Below, in pieces: positions 56,131-64,000 of a DNA stretch of 64,000 nucleotides. Location: NCBI RefSeq assembly GCF_030463535.1, contig NC_132881.1, positions 5,099,526 through 5,163,525 on the forward strand, written 5' to 3'. How positions within the stretch are numbered: the stretch's first letter is position 1; each line of letters opens with the position of its first letter. The notes beneath the pieces were generated by a model, which saw only the letters and a program-made list of their open reading frames with translations, was not told where the DNA came from and did not search any database. The position numbers were made by a program, and so were the translations under genes. The DNA comes from Salminus brasiliensis. Its lineage: Eukaryota > Chordata > Actinopteri > Characiformes > Bryconidae.

Positions 56131-58652
56131 CTGGAGAGAAAGGGGCAAGAAGGTAAGTCAATAGAAGTATGGTACCATTACTGTGACCCCCCCCACCACC
56201 CCCAAATAACCTCCTCCACCTTAAAAAACTAAGAGGCTAAGACACCAACTGTCCATAAAACAACTGGGTGGGTTTAACCACTGCAATTAGAAAGCCAGAC
56301 CAACGAGTTATCCTTTGAATTTAGTGTTATCCAGTCTAATCAGCCCACCCATTTGTTTTGTAGAGATCGGGTCTCTTAGTATGGTTTTCCAGTTCTGTCA
56401 TGGTTGTAGGAGTTGAGCTGTTATAAACTTACATTGATGCTGAAGGTAATTGGTTTTCTTGAGGGTGATGTCCTCGTGACAGCATCATCTTCATTTGTAA
56501 CATCTTTGTCCTACAGAGACAGGAAAAGAAGAGAAGGTGAACACCAAGATCGGAAAAGGTCAGTAAATCTACTTTCTTTCTAACCTAAATGTTTATGTAC
56601 ATGCATAAAAAAGAAAGAAAACCAAAACTGTCAACAGTTGTATTGCTGTCACAGACAAACCGATATTACCACTACAGAGAGTATAAAATTACACTGAACA
56701 AAAACATGAAAAAGTAAAAAAAAGAAAAGAAATCTTCTCTGAATAGAATGATGAAGAGGCAGTAATTTTGTCCAAACCCCCATCCAGCGCTCTGGGCGCA
56801 GACTTGTCTTTGGTATACGAGGACAGAGGGGAGAGGGTCTGTTCTTCTGATTTAAGGGCCACTAAGAGCCAGTCCGTACGCCTGAGTTTCTTCAGACACA
56901 CGGATTCGAGGAAGACTGTGGTAAATAACAACGCACCCATTTCAACCATCAACAAGTTAGCATGATCAGGTTCCTGCAGCTCTAACATCTAGTACAGTTT
57001 CTTTATGTGCTGTGTACTTTGAGCTACCATTACAAGTCTTGTCCCAAGTATGTCTAAAATGAAATGAGGTCTTAAATGCACTGTAGCAATCAAAACGTTA
57101 AACTGTGTTGTGAACATATCGAGTGGTAGGAATATTGGCACTGGTGTTACTTGACCTTTGCGCAAAATAAGATTTTAAACCTTCTTGAAAACCCAAAGTT
57201 GCCACTCAAGTCAAATGACTTCCCCTCTTTCTCCTATTCCAAGGGGTGGAGGAGTGCAGACCACTGTCATGTGATCTACAGGAATAGAAACGATACAAAA
57301 ACAAAGCAATTGAAGCGCTCCTGAAGACATTGAGGAAGGTTTAAAGAAATTGTTATAGTTTCTTCAAAGCACAGGGGTGCACTCACACTCTCACTCTCAC
57401 ACACACACACACTCACATCCACACTCTTACATAGTTTTACCGTTACCTAATCCAGATATGACAGTATGTAGCTGCTGGTGGTCTATTTTTTTGCCTTCAT
57501 CGCGATTCCTTTATATCCATCAGCCAAAAACAATCACGTCTGAGGAGATAATTTACACCATGACCCAGGTTGGGTTATACAGAGCACAATATGGAAACCA
57601 AAGATTAAAGGGCCCTATTCATGTATAGAACTACAAAGTGCTGTAGAAATCTGATAGCTCTTAATCAGGTCTGTTAATTAAATCACTGTTTCCATGCTAG
57701 GTACCTCTCAAAAGAGAAGAGAGTGCTTACTGCATTATAGATTAACTACTCACTGCTGACTGAAAGAGTGTGACAATCACCTGTGCTTGTTTCTTCATCG
57801 GCACTGGGTCCGCTCTCACCCGCTCTTCAGTGTTCTTCTCTTGCTGCTCCACAATCTTCACACTGGAGGGCAGCTCCAGGTTCTGCACTCCAAGAATCCT
57901 GGTTGCGTTCTCTTTGGCAATGTTCAGAAGATCCATTTTTTCTGTTAAGAGAGAACGAGAACGTTACCTTTTAATTTCTACGTGTTCTGGGAGGGGGTAG
58001 GGGGGCATGTGGAGGAAGTAAAAACATTACCTTTCTGACTGAGCCGAACAGCAGGACGTTCTGGAGACTTTGATCTGCTCCTGTATTCTCTGTAGCTCCT
58101 CCTTTTGGGTGACTGCGAGAACCTGCACCTGTATCGCCCCATAAACCTATCTTTCGCCGCCCTGTAGCTAGAGGATCGCGAGCGGGACCTGTACGAGCGC
58201 CTGGAGTAGCGCTCGTGGGAAGAAGAGCGACTGCGGGAGCGAGAGTAAGCCCTGTGCCTGCGGCCACGGCGGAGAGAGCGATCTGGGGAGGGGCTGTAGG
58301 ACCGAGAGCGGGCTCTGTAGCGGCGAGGAGGAGAGCGGCATCGGTGTCCACAGCGGGACGCGGTGGAGGCGCGGTGGCATCTCGGGTGAGAGCGGGACCG
58401 CGTGCGGGAGCGGCTATCTGGGGAGTCGCCGCTGTCAGAGGAAGAAGAGGATGAGGAGGACGAGGAGGAGGAGGAACGGGATCGGCGGCGCGACCTATAG
58501 GAAGAACGCCTGCTCTTGCTGCTAGAGTAGGAACTGTCCTGGCTGCTGGTGCGGCTGCTCGAGCGAGACGAGAGGGAATCCTGGTCAAAAATGAGCCGCA
58601 TTCCCTCGGTGAGACGAGCCTGCTGGGCCTGGTTGCACTCCTCAGTCTTCAT
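55990..58652 (-). CDS. rsrp1: Arginine/serine-rich protein 1, complete CDS (4 coding exons)
   Basis: RSRP1 (C1orf63) is a nuclear RS-domain protein thought to act with the splicing machinery. The CDS is complement join(55990-56130, 56433-56510, 57781-57941, 58031-58652), 1002 nt, about 333 residues. Residues about 1-25 are a leader starting MKTEECNQAQQARLTEGMRL; about 26-205 are a dense RS domain with a long serine run, DSGDSPDSRSRTRSRS and many RS/SR dipeptides. After the RS domain comes LSQK, then MDLLNIAKENATRILGVQNL and ELPSSVKIVEQQ; the C-terminus has NRKPYGQWVPIKKSYPNKH. All four exons have AG and GT borders in register (phases 1, 0, 0). Human RSRP1 is somewhat shorter (about 290), the difference being mainly in low-complexity sequence. 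syf2 and RSRP1 are also neighbours in human, supporting the call. A missed small exon between 56510 and 57781 is possible. Confidence 0.9.
56433..56510 (-). CDS. rsrp1: rsrp1 third coding exon
   Basis: 78 nt (26 codons, symmetric phase 0), acceptor CTGTAG, donor AAT/GTAAGT. Encodes DKDVTNEDDAVTRTSPSRK then PITFSIN. Because it is symmetric it could be skipped without frameshift. Confidence 0.82.
56511..57780 (-). other. rsrp1: rsrp1 intron between coding exons 2 and 3
   Basis: 1270 bp. A (CA/CT)n stretch lies at 57377-57422. No convincing additional exon was found, but a small one cannot be excluded. Confidence 0.5.
57781..57941 (-). CDS. rsrp1: rsrp1 second coding exon
   Basis: 161 nt, acceptor CTCTTAACAG, donor CACAG/GTGATT. 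Encodes EKMDLLNIAKENATRILGVQ, NLELPSSVKIVEQQEK and RADPVPMKKQAQ. The helical LLNIAKENA-type segment is the conserved non-RS part of the family. Confidence 0.9.
58031..58652 (-). CDS. rsrp1: rsrp1 first coding exon (RS domain)
   Basis: 622 nt from the start codon at 58652 to the donor AAAG/GTAATG at 58030. The acceptor TTCTGCAG lies 8 nt upstream of the AUG (exon start at 58660), so the 5' UTR continues in an upstream exon. It carries virtually the whole RS domain; an overlapping 205-codon alanine/proline-rich frame is a shadow of the RS codon bias. Confidence 0.92.
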
Positions 58653-58660
58653 TGTTAGAC

Positions 58661-59680
58661 CTGCAGAAGAGAGAAATCAGAAATGTATGTATTAGAAAAG
58701 AAACTACTAAATAAATCAAGTTCCACCGTCCATCTAAAAGTCAGTAAACCCTGGATTAATTCATACAGTTTAATCAAAGTCATTTGGAGCATTTCTATCG
58801 GTCTATTTACCCGGAAGTATTCCCATAGGGGGAAACGCCCATAAATTGATGTGTTTTCATCGGACAGCAACAATATACTATACTGATCCCTTAGGGATCT
58901 ATTTTAGGGCTTAGAGGAGGGGAGTAACTTAATAGCTACAGCTACGAAGAAGAAGGTCTAGCTACATATAGGGGGGTAAGCAGTATTTAAGCAAAAAAAA
59001 GCTTAAATATTCAACAATAAAAATAAATAAAGGTTCAAATGACTAGTATATATTTCCAGATCATCAAAAAATAGATTTAAGGTGTAATAAAATCTGCATG
59101 GTGTTCCTGGAGAGGACTGCAGGGTCACAAGCAGGGTGCTGATAGGGGAATGTTCCAGCACAGCCAGACCAGAATAGACCAGCTTATGTAACCGGAACCC
59201 CACCCAGCCTGTGTTAGCTAGCTAGCTAGCTATAGCTAGCTAACAAGGAGAAAAACACAAAGAGGTCAATGGGTTTAAACGTGGGCTCCAGCTTGTTAGA
59301 CCTTATAAACACACCAGATCTCTGGTCAGTCTAACAGCTAATCAGTGGATCGCTGACGCAGTAGTAGTAGTAGCTAGCTGGCTAATCACGTGGTGCTAGC
59401 TAACTAGCTAGCTAGCAAACGTAACCTCAACGTGGGCAGTGACTAAAGCTAATCTATCCAAATAATTCGTATTTACAGAAGATTAGAGCTAAATAAAAAA
59501 CAAACAAACATAGAAAACAAAAGCTAAAAGTCGCTAGCCAGGCAGCTAACTAGCTAGCTAGCTAACTTCCGCTTGTTGCTCAAGTCACAGTATGGCAACC
59601 GAACTGCGTTTATTTACCCCAAATAAAAGTGATAAAACACACCGAACAGTACACATCCCCGCGATGAACACATCACATAC
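58661..59680 (-). other. rsrp1: Inferred rsrp1 intron 1 with CTAG-repeat clusters
   Basis: Three clusters of palindromic GCTA/CTAG tetranucleotide repeats at about 59215-59243, 59390-59416 and 59547-59566. A dispersed repeat at about 58780-58870 shares TTTGGAGCATTTCTAT with 14370. Nothing coding. Confidence 0.45.
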
Positions 59681-59765
59681 CTCTTGAGATTACCGTAAAG
59701 CCGTAAAAACTGTAAGATCGTCTGTATTTCTGCTGTAGGACACGGAGTTTGGCGAGGCTGCGTGA
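59681..59765 (-). other. rsrp1: Inferred non-coding first exon of rsrp1
   Basis: The minus strand reads CTCAAGAG/GTATGTG at 59680, a good donor, just downstream of a GC-rich promoter-like block. Joined to the acceptor at 58660 it would supply the 5' UTR; the intervening intron would be about 1.0 kb. The upstream edge (transcription start) is a guess. Confidence 0.5.
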
Positions 59766-59885
59766 GCGGACCGTCGCCCCTGGGAGGTGAGCTGGAAAAC
59801 CCCAGAAGCTTCTCGAACGTCGCCTCGCCCCGCCCCCCGGCCTCGCCTCGCCCCGCCCCCCTGCACGCTATTGGCGGTGGGAGGC
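59766..59885 (-). promoter_or_regulatory. rsrp1: GC-rich rsrp1 promoter with heat-shock element
   Basis: CpG-dense block with two CCCCGCCCC GC boxes (about 59827-59859), an inverted CCAAT box (ATTGG at 59870-59874) and at 59804-59818 a perfect three-part heat-shock element, aGAAgcTTCtcGAAc. There is no TATA box. Spacing to the inferred first exon fits a proximal promoter. Confidence 0.6.
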
Positions 59886-60700
59886 CCGTCTAACGCTGTT
59901 TGCGTAACTATATAACATTACATAATACATTATATAATACATTATATAATATCTTATATACATCTAATATTTCTTCACGCGCCTTCAGACTCTTCAGTCT
60001 AGATGACTAGCATTTTTACAATGACCATACCAGACAATAAAAGTGGTTAACTCCAGTACGTAAAATACGTAAATAAAGTATATTACTAATACATGTAATA
60101 CGTGTACAAAAGCCACGCATCTAGTTTCTACCTAAACAGTCATTCGTGTTAAATTGTGAGATTTAAAAAATGTTTAAATAAAAAATATTAATCGGGCTGA
60201 TCAGACCCAGGCTTGTGTCCAGTATGATTCTCATATATATATATAAATATAAATGTATTTTTTCTCGACGTGCAAATATTATATATTATTACATGCATTC
60301 AAGGTCCTTTGAACCTTTCCAGTCAGTTCAATGTGGTATTAAACGAAATAAACGAAAATACAACATAATAATAACATGCATTAAGTATTTAGTGTATTGT
60401 ATGACCGCAGATAACGATCACCTAAGAAATGTTTAATTTGAACTGAGATTATTTTTTATTTTATTATTTTTTATGTATTATTTTTTTATCTCTAACTTTA
60501 CTTTAAATACTTCACTTTGAATCACCCTTGCGTCGACCTATCAAAAACACATCTGCTGTAATGTGATGTTTTACTAATGTACTAATAATAATAATATCGC
60601 GTAAATATATATATTTATTAATAAATAAATAAATTAATTAATTATTAAATTATTAATGATAAAATATTCATTAATTAGATATTTTTTGTATTATATTTTG
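59886..60700. other. AT-rich spacer between rsrp1 and mgst3
   Basis: Divergent intergenic region, very AT-rich with short TA and TAA runs (for example 60232-60250, 60600-60680). No gene seen; may hold shared regulatory DNA. Confidence 0.4.
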
Positions 60701-60937
60701 TAACGCGAGACACCGTTGCCAAGGAGACGGCTCAGTGAACGCGCATCCGTGTTCACGTTTAAAGTGTCCTTATCGCGAGACTTTGCCCATTGCCGCTCCG
60801 CGACTGTTGCTCCTGTCCCCCTTTGCACAAAAAGGGCTGAAACACCGTGAGTCTGCGCTTCACCCGGGGTGCGGACTCCCTACCGCTCTGCTCAGGTACC
60901 GTGTGTGTGGAGAAGAGGCCCCGTCGCGCTCGGAAAC
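60700..60937 (+). promoter_or_regulatory. mgst3: Probable mgst3 promoter and 5' UTR
   Basis: CpG-containing segment after 700 bp of AT-rich DNA. At 60715-60728 it has GTTGCCAAGGAGAC, an RFX/X-box-like inverted repeat. There is no TATA box; the start site is not determinable. Confidence 0.45.
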
Positions 60938-61063
60938 ATGGAGATCTTAGACGTCCTGCCCACCAACTTCGGCTACGTGATCCTGACCTACCTGTACAGC
61001 TGGACCATGCTGACCTACCTCGCCGTCAAAGTCGGAGGAGCGAGGAAGAAGCACAACGTCAAG
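60938..61063 (+). CDS. mgst3: mgst3 coding exon 1
   Basis: 42 codons, starts in AACATGG, donor AAG/GTGATG at 61064. Contains the first transmembrane helix and the ARKKHNVK loop. Confidence 0.92.
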
Positions 61064-63665
61064 GTGATGTTAACCCTAAACTGAGGATCAACGCGCTGGA
61101 TTAGGTCCCGATCTGTTGTGCTGGTGTCATTATTAGGCTTCTGCTAGCCGGCCTGTAGCACTAGGAGCTCAAAGATTAGCCTCTAGCATTTCCATACAGT
61201 ATATCATATATAGCTATACGTTCAGTGCTAAAACTAGACTAGTCACACCACCCTGTTACCTTACCTTACCACCCTGTTACCTTACCTTACCACCCTGTTA
61301 CCTTACCTTACCACCCTGTTACCTTACCTTACCTTACCACCCTGTTACCATACCTTACTTTACCACCCTGTTAACTTACCACCCTGTTACCGTACCTTAC
61401 TTTACCACCCTGTTACCTTACCTTACCTTACCACCCTGTTACCTTACCACCCTGTTACCGTACCTTACTTTACCACCCTGTTACCGTACCTTACTTTACC
61501 ACCCTGTTACCTTACCTTACTTTACCACCCTGTTACCTTACCACCCTGTTACCTTACCACCCTGTTACTTTACCACCCTGTTACCTTACCTTACTTTACC
61601 ACCCTGTTACTTTACCACCCTGTTACCTTACCTTACTTTACCACCCTGTTACCTTACCTTACCACCCTGTTACCTTACCACCCTGTTACTTTACCACCCT
61701 GTTAACTTACCACCCTGTTACTTTACCACCCTGTTACCTTACCTTACCTTACCACCCTGTTACCTTACCACCCTGTTACCTTACCACCCTGTTACCTTAC
61801 CTTACCTTACCACCCTGTTAACTTACCACCCTGTTACTTTACCACCCTGTTACCTTACCTTACTTTACCACCCTGTTACCTTACCTTACCTTACCACCCT
61901 GTTACCTTACCTTACCTTACCACCCTGTTACTTTACCACCCTGTTACCTTACCGTACCTTACCACCCTGTTACCTTACCTTACCACCCTGTTACCTTACC
62001 ACCCTGTTACCTTACCTTACCACCCTGTTACCTTACCTTACCTCACCACCCTGTTACCCCACCACCCTGTTACCATTTGCAGCAACGCTGCTCATTTTGG
62101 CTCCACCTGATTTTTAGTTTAAACTCAAACTTTGCAATTATTAACTTTATATTTTGTAATATACTTAAGTTTATATTATAAGTATATTTACTATGTATAT
62201 CTTATATGTAAAACTATAATATTTCAGACATTCTTTTATTTCCTTTTATTTCTATTTCCAGTTAGCTAGCTACTGATCTCAGACTCAGACAGTGAGCTAC
62301 TTTTGCATAATAGCAATTAATTATTATTATTAATAATAATAATAATAATAATAATAATGTCATTGTCACTGTCAACATCTAATCGAAAAAACGTGAATGC
62401 ATAATATGTAAGATTTATATCTTATGTGTAAAATATAATTTAAGGCTTTTTTATTTTTTATCCTTTTATCCTGTGTTTTCATTGGCAGGTTTTTGCTGAG
62501 TTACTGGTCTCAGACTCAGACAGTGATCTAGTTAGACATCGTAGTAGTTGTAGTAATAATAATAATGATGATGATGATAATGATAATGGATAATAATATT
62601 GTCACTGTCGCATAAAAATCTCAGTTTTCACTTTTTGACTAATTTTGGTTCTGGCAGTTGTTCTTTACATTGCATAGAAATGCTCCAGAATGACTTGGAT
62701 TAACACATCTTTCAATTAATTTCCATCGAAAGTTAAGATTTATTCCTTCTTCTGTAAAGTTGCTGTTTTAGAGTGTAAAGTTTGAATTTCAAAGTTGTAA
62801 AGTTAGTTTTTTAATGTGACAGTAGCAATATTAATATCTGTAAAACCGCAAAGTTAACTATATAAGTTGTAGGCACGTGTTAAAATGAGAATGAAAAAGG
62901 TGCTTAGCTGGGCAGTAAGTGTTTATGTCCTCAGTAAAACACTGATATTAGAATAAACACTAATATCATTCCTACAGAAAGTCGTGGTGGTTTTCGATCA
63001 CTGTATTAATTAGAATATCTCCAAAGCTCTCCTCATGGAGTCTAGTATTATTTAGAGTTACCTGGTTTGGTAAATCTGTGCTTAATGGTGGTAAATGATG
63101 TGGAAGAATAAAAGAGCGCTGGTCTTCAGATTCCTCAGACTACTTTCTTCAGAATGGGATTTTACTTTTTACTGTGTTTGTGTTTACCTTTATCTGTTTT
63201 AATGGAGTTTGTACAATTCTTTTTTTTTTTTACAAAAGTTTTGCGCTTAGGAGCCTCAAACAGCTGCACAGTACTCTGTGTGTGTTTGTGTGGGACTTAA
63301 GTGTTGTGCCTCATGACCATGCTAATCAAAATCAGTCCCTTTTATATACCACTCAGTTCACAAACAGCCAAAAAGCTGACTTTGTAAATGGTATTTCTTT
63401 GCTTATACATGCATTTATGCATTTAAAGCATGCAGTCTCTGAAGTGTTACAGTAGGTGCTACATTTCAAAAGACTCATTTAAATGAATGATAAATATTGC
63501 ATCATCTAAACGCCTCCGGTACTTGTTTGTCTGTCTCCGCAGTACCCCACCATGTACAGCGATAAGGATGACCTGTTTAACTGCTTCCAGAGGGCTCATC
63601 AGAACACACTGGAGGTCTACCCACAGTGGCTCGTTTTCCAGACCATCGCTGCGCTTGTGTATCCG
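60938..63665 (+). CDS. mgst3: Microsomal glutathione S-transferase 3, 5' part (2 exons, cut by window end)
   Basis: MGST3 is a MAPEG-family, multi-pass ER membrane enzyme that uses glutathione to conjugate or reduce lipid hydroperoxides and can make LTC4-type conjugates. CDS join(60938-61063, 63543-63665, ...) gives 83 residues so far; the family is about 140-152, so the C-terminal half lies beyond the window. Residues about 11-33 (FGYVILTYLYSWTMLTYLAV) form the first membrane segment, followed by the basic loop GGARKKHNVK. Exon 2 has YPTMYSD then FNCFQRAHQNTLEVYPQW, the MAPEG signature around the glutathione site, then the start of the second membrane helix. I chose the AUG at 60938 over an in-frame one at 60869 because it matches family length and the upstream codons look like UTR. 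Which fish paralogue (a or b) is unresolved. Confidence 0.93.
61230..62082 (+). repeat. ACCTT / CCACCCTGTT minisatellite in mgst3 intron 1
   Basis: About 850 bp built from two motifs, CCACCCTGTTA and one to three copies of CCTTA, giving units of roughly 16-27 bp. Occasional ACTTT and ACCGT variants are interspersed. It occupies about a third of the intron. Confidence 0.95.
62083..63542 (+). other. mgst3 intron 1, right part
   Basis: Mostly AT-rich unique sequence with an (AAT)n tract near 62330-62358, a GAT/AAT tract near 62550-62590, and a dispersed element at about 62660-62760 sharing GAAATGCTCCA-type sequence (inverted) with 14370 and 58790. No exon recognised. Confidence 0.4.
63543..63665 (+). 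CDS. mgst3: mgst3 coding exon 2
   Basis: 41 codons, acceptor TCTCCGCAG, donor CCG/GTGAGT at 63666. RAHQNTLEVYP is the family hallmark. Confidence 0.95.
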
Positions 63666-64000
63666 GTGAGTAGAAAACAGTTATACGGCACAGGTCTTGT
63701 CCGGATTGCATTCTGTGCCACATGTCGAAGGGCCTGTTTTTTTTAAAGAACTGCCCATTTTGATCAATTTACACACATTCACCTATTCAGACAATCAGAA
63801 CTGAGATGCTATGTTTATATAGATCCGTCTTAAAGGCACAGTAAGCAAGTAAAGCCTGTTGATTTCTAAGGCATAACCAGAAACTAGCATGGCTATGGAC
63901 TGATTACCAGCTTAGAGGTTGTGCCTCCTCATTTAGGGTGCTGGAAATGACTCGCGTACATGTAAATGTCATCCTAAGCTTGATCAACTCAACAGGCTGT
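63666..64000 (+). other. mgst3 intron 2, start
   Basis: Begins with donor GTGAGT; no further exon seen before the window ends. Confidence 0.6.

Noticed and set aside
57971-58588. 205-codon alanine/proline-rich minus-strand frame
   Set aside because: Shadow of the rsrp1 RS-domain exon in another frame.
60847-60857. Antioxidant-response-like GTGAGTCTGC before mgst3
   Set aside because: Does not fit the TGACnnnGC core; too weak to report as a site even though the enzyme class makes it attractive.
60869-60937. Upstream in-frame AUG extending mgst3 by 23 residues
   Set aside because: Extension is unlike the family N-terminus and would exceed usual length; 60938 fits better.
61230-62082. Minus strand of the mgst3 intron array as repeated 5' splice donors (GGTAAGGT)
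   Set aside because: No minus-strand transcript is known or predicted here, so the resemblance is probably coincidental.

Overview
This is vertebrate nuclear DNA, almost certainly from a teleost fish. The coding sequence is split into short exons with GT-AG introns. The intergenic and intronic space holds fish-type tRNA-derived SINEs, hAT-like and Tc1/mariner-like remnants, and short inverted-repeat elements. Repeat types recalled from otophysan fishes (tetras, piranhas, catfishes and relatives) suggest that group, but the species cannot be fixed from the sequence alone. There is no prokaryotic operon, CRISPR array or viral genome here.

Three genes can be assembled. (1) syf2, + strand, seven coding exons from 27734 to 41583: 717 nt of CDS giving a complete 238-residue spliceosome-associated protein with intact reading frame and splice sites. 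(2) rsrp1, - strand, four coding exons from 58652 down to 55990 (about 333 residues): an arginine/serine-rich nuclear protein, with a likely non-coding first exon at about 59681-59765 and a GC-rich promoter. (3) mgst3, + strand, from 60938: the first two coding exons (83 residues) of a microsomal glutathione S-transferase 3, running off the right edge. syf2 and rsrp1 are convergent, separated by about 14 kb of repeat-rich DNA. rsrp1 and mgst3 are divergent, with start regions about 1.1 kb apart. syf2 and rsrp1 products both belong to the nuclear splicing world; mgst3 is an ER membrane detoxification enzyme and appears functionally unrelated.

Layout: 1-27.5 kb has no exon I can recognise. It contains SINEs, hAT-like and Tc1-like fragments, short inverted-repeat elements, a LINE 3' tail, and minisatellites at 2.0, 2.7, 8.6-10.3, 16.3-17.4 and 25.1-26.1 kb, with islands of higher-complexity DNA that may be conserved regulatory elements. 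27.7-41.9 kb is syf2; about 80% of its intron 1 is a C-tract minisatellite of roughly 3.9 kb. 42-55.7 kb is the convergent spacer, with a 34-bp CpG-rich array (48.3-50.8 kb), a 71-bp A/T-rich array (51.8-53.6 kb), two CTCF-like motifs and a candidate enhancer island between the arrays. 55.7-59.9 kb is rsrp1; 60.7-64 kb is the start of mgst3, with another minisatellite in its first intron.

Roughly a fifth of the window is tandem repeat by span (an estimate). The observations I rate highest are: the syf2 intron 1 array, each unit of which looks like a 3' splice site (pyrimidine tract, CTAAC, CAG/G) at branch-point-compatible spacing; a perfect three-part heat-shock element just upstream of the inferred rsrp1 transcription start; and a candidate enhancer with PBX/MEIS-type sites at 51.1-51.7 kb. 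I did not find a convincing wholly new biological system.
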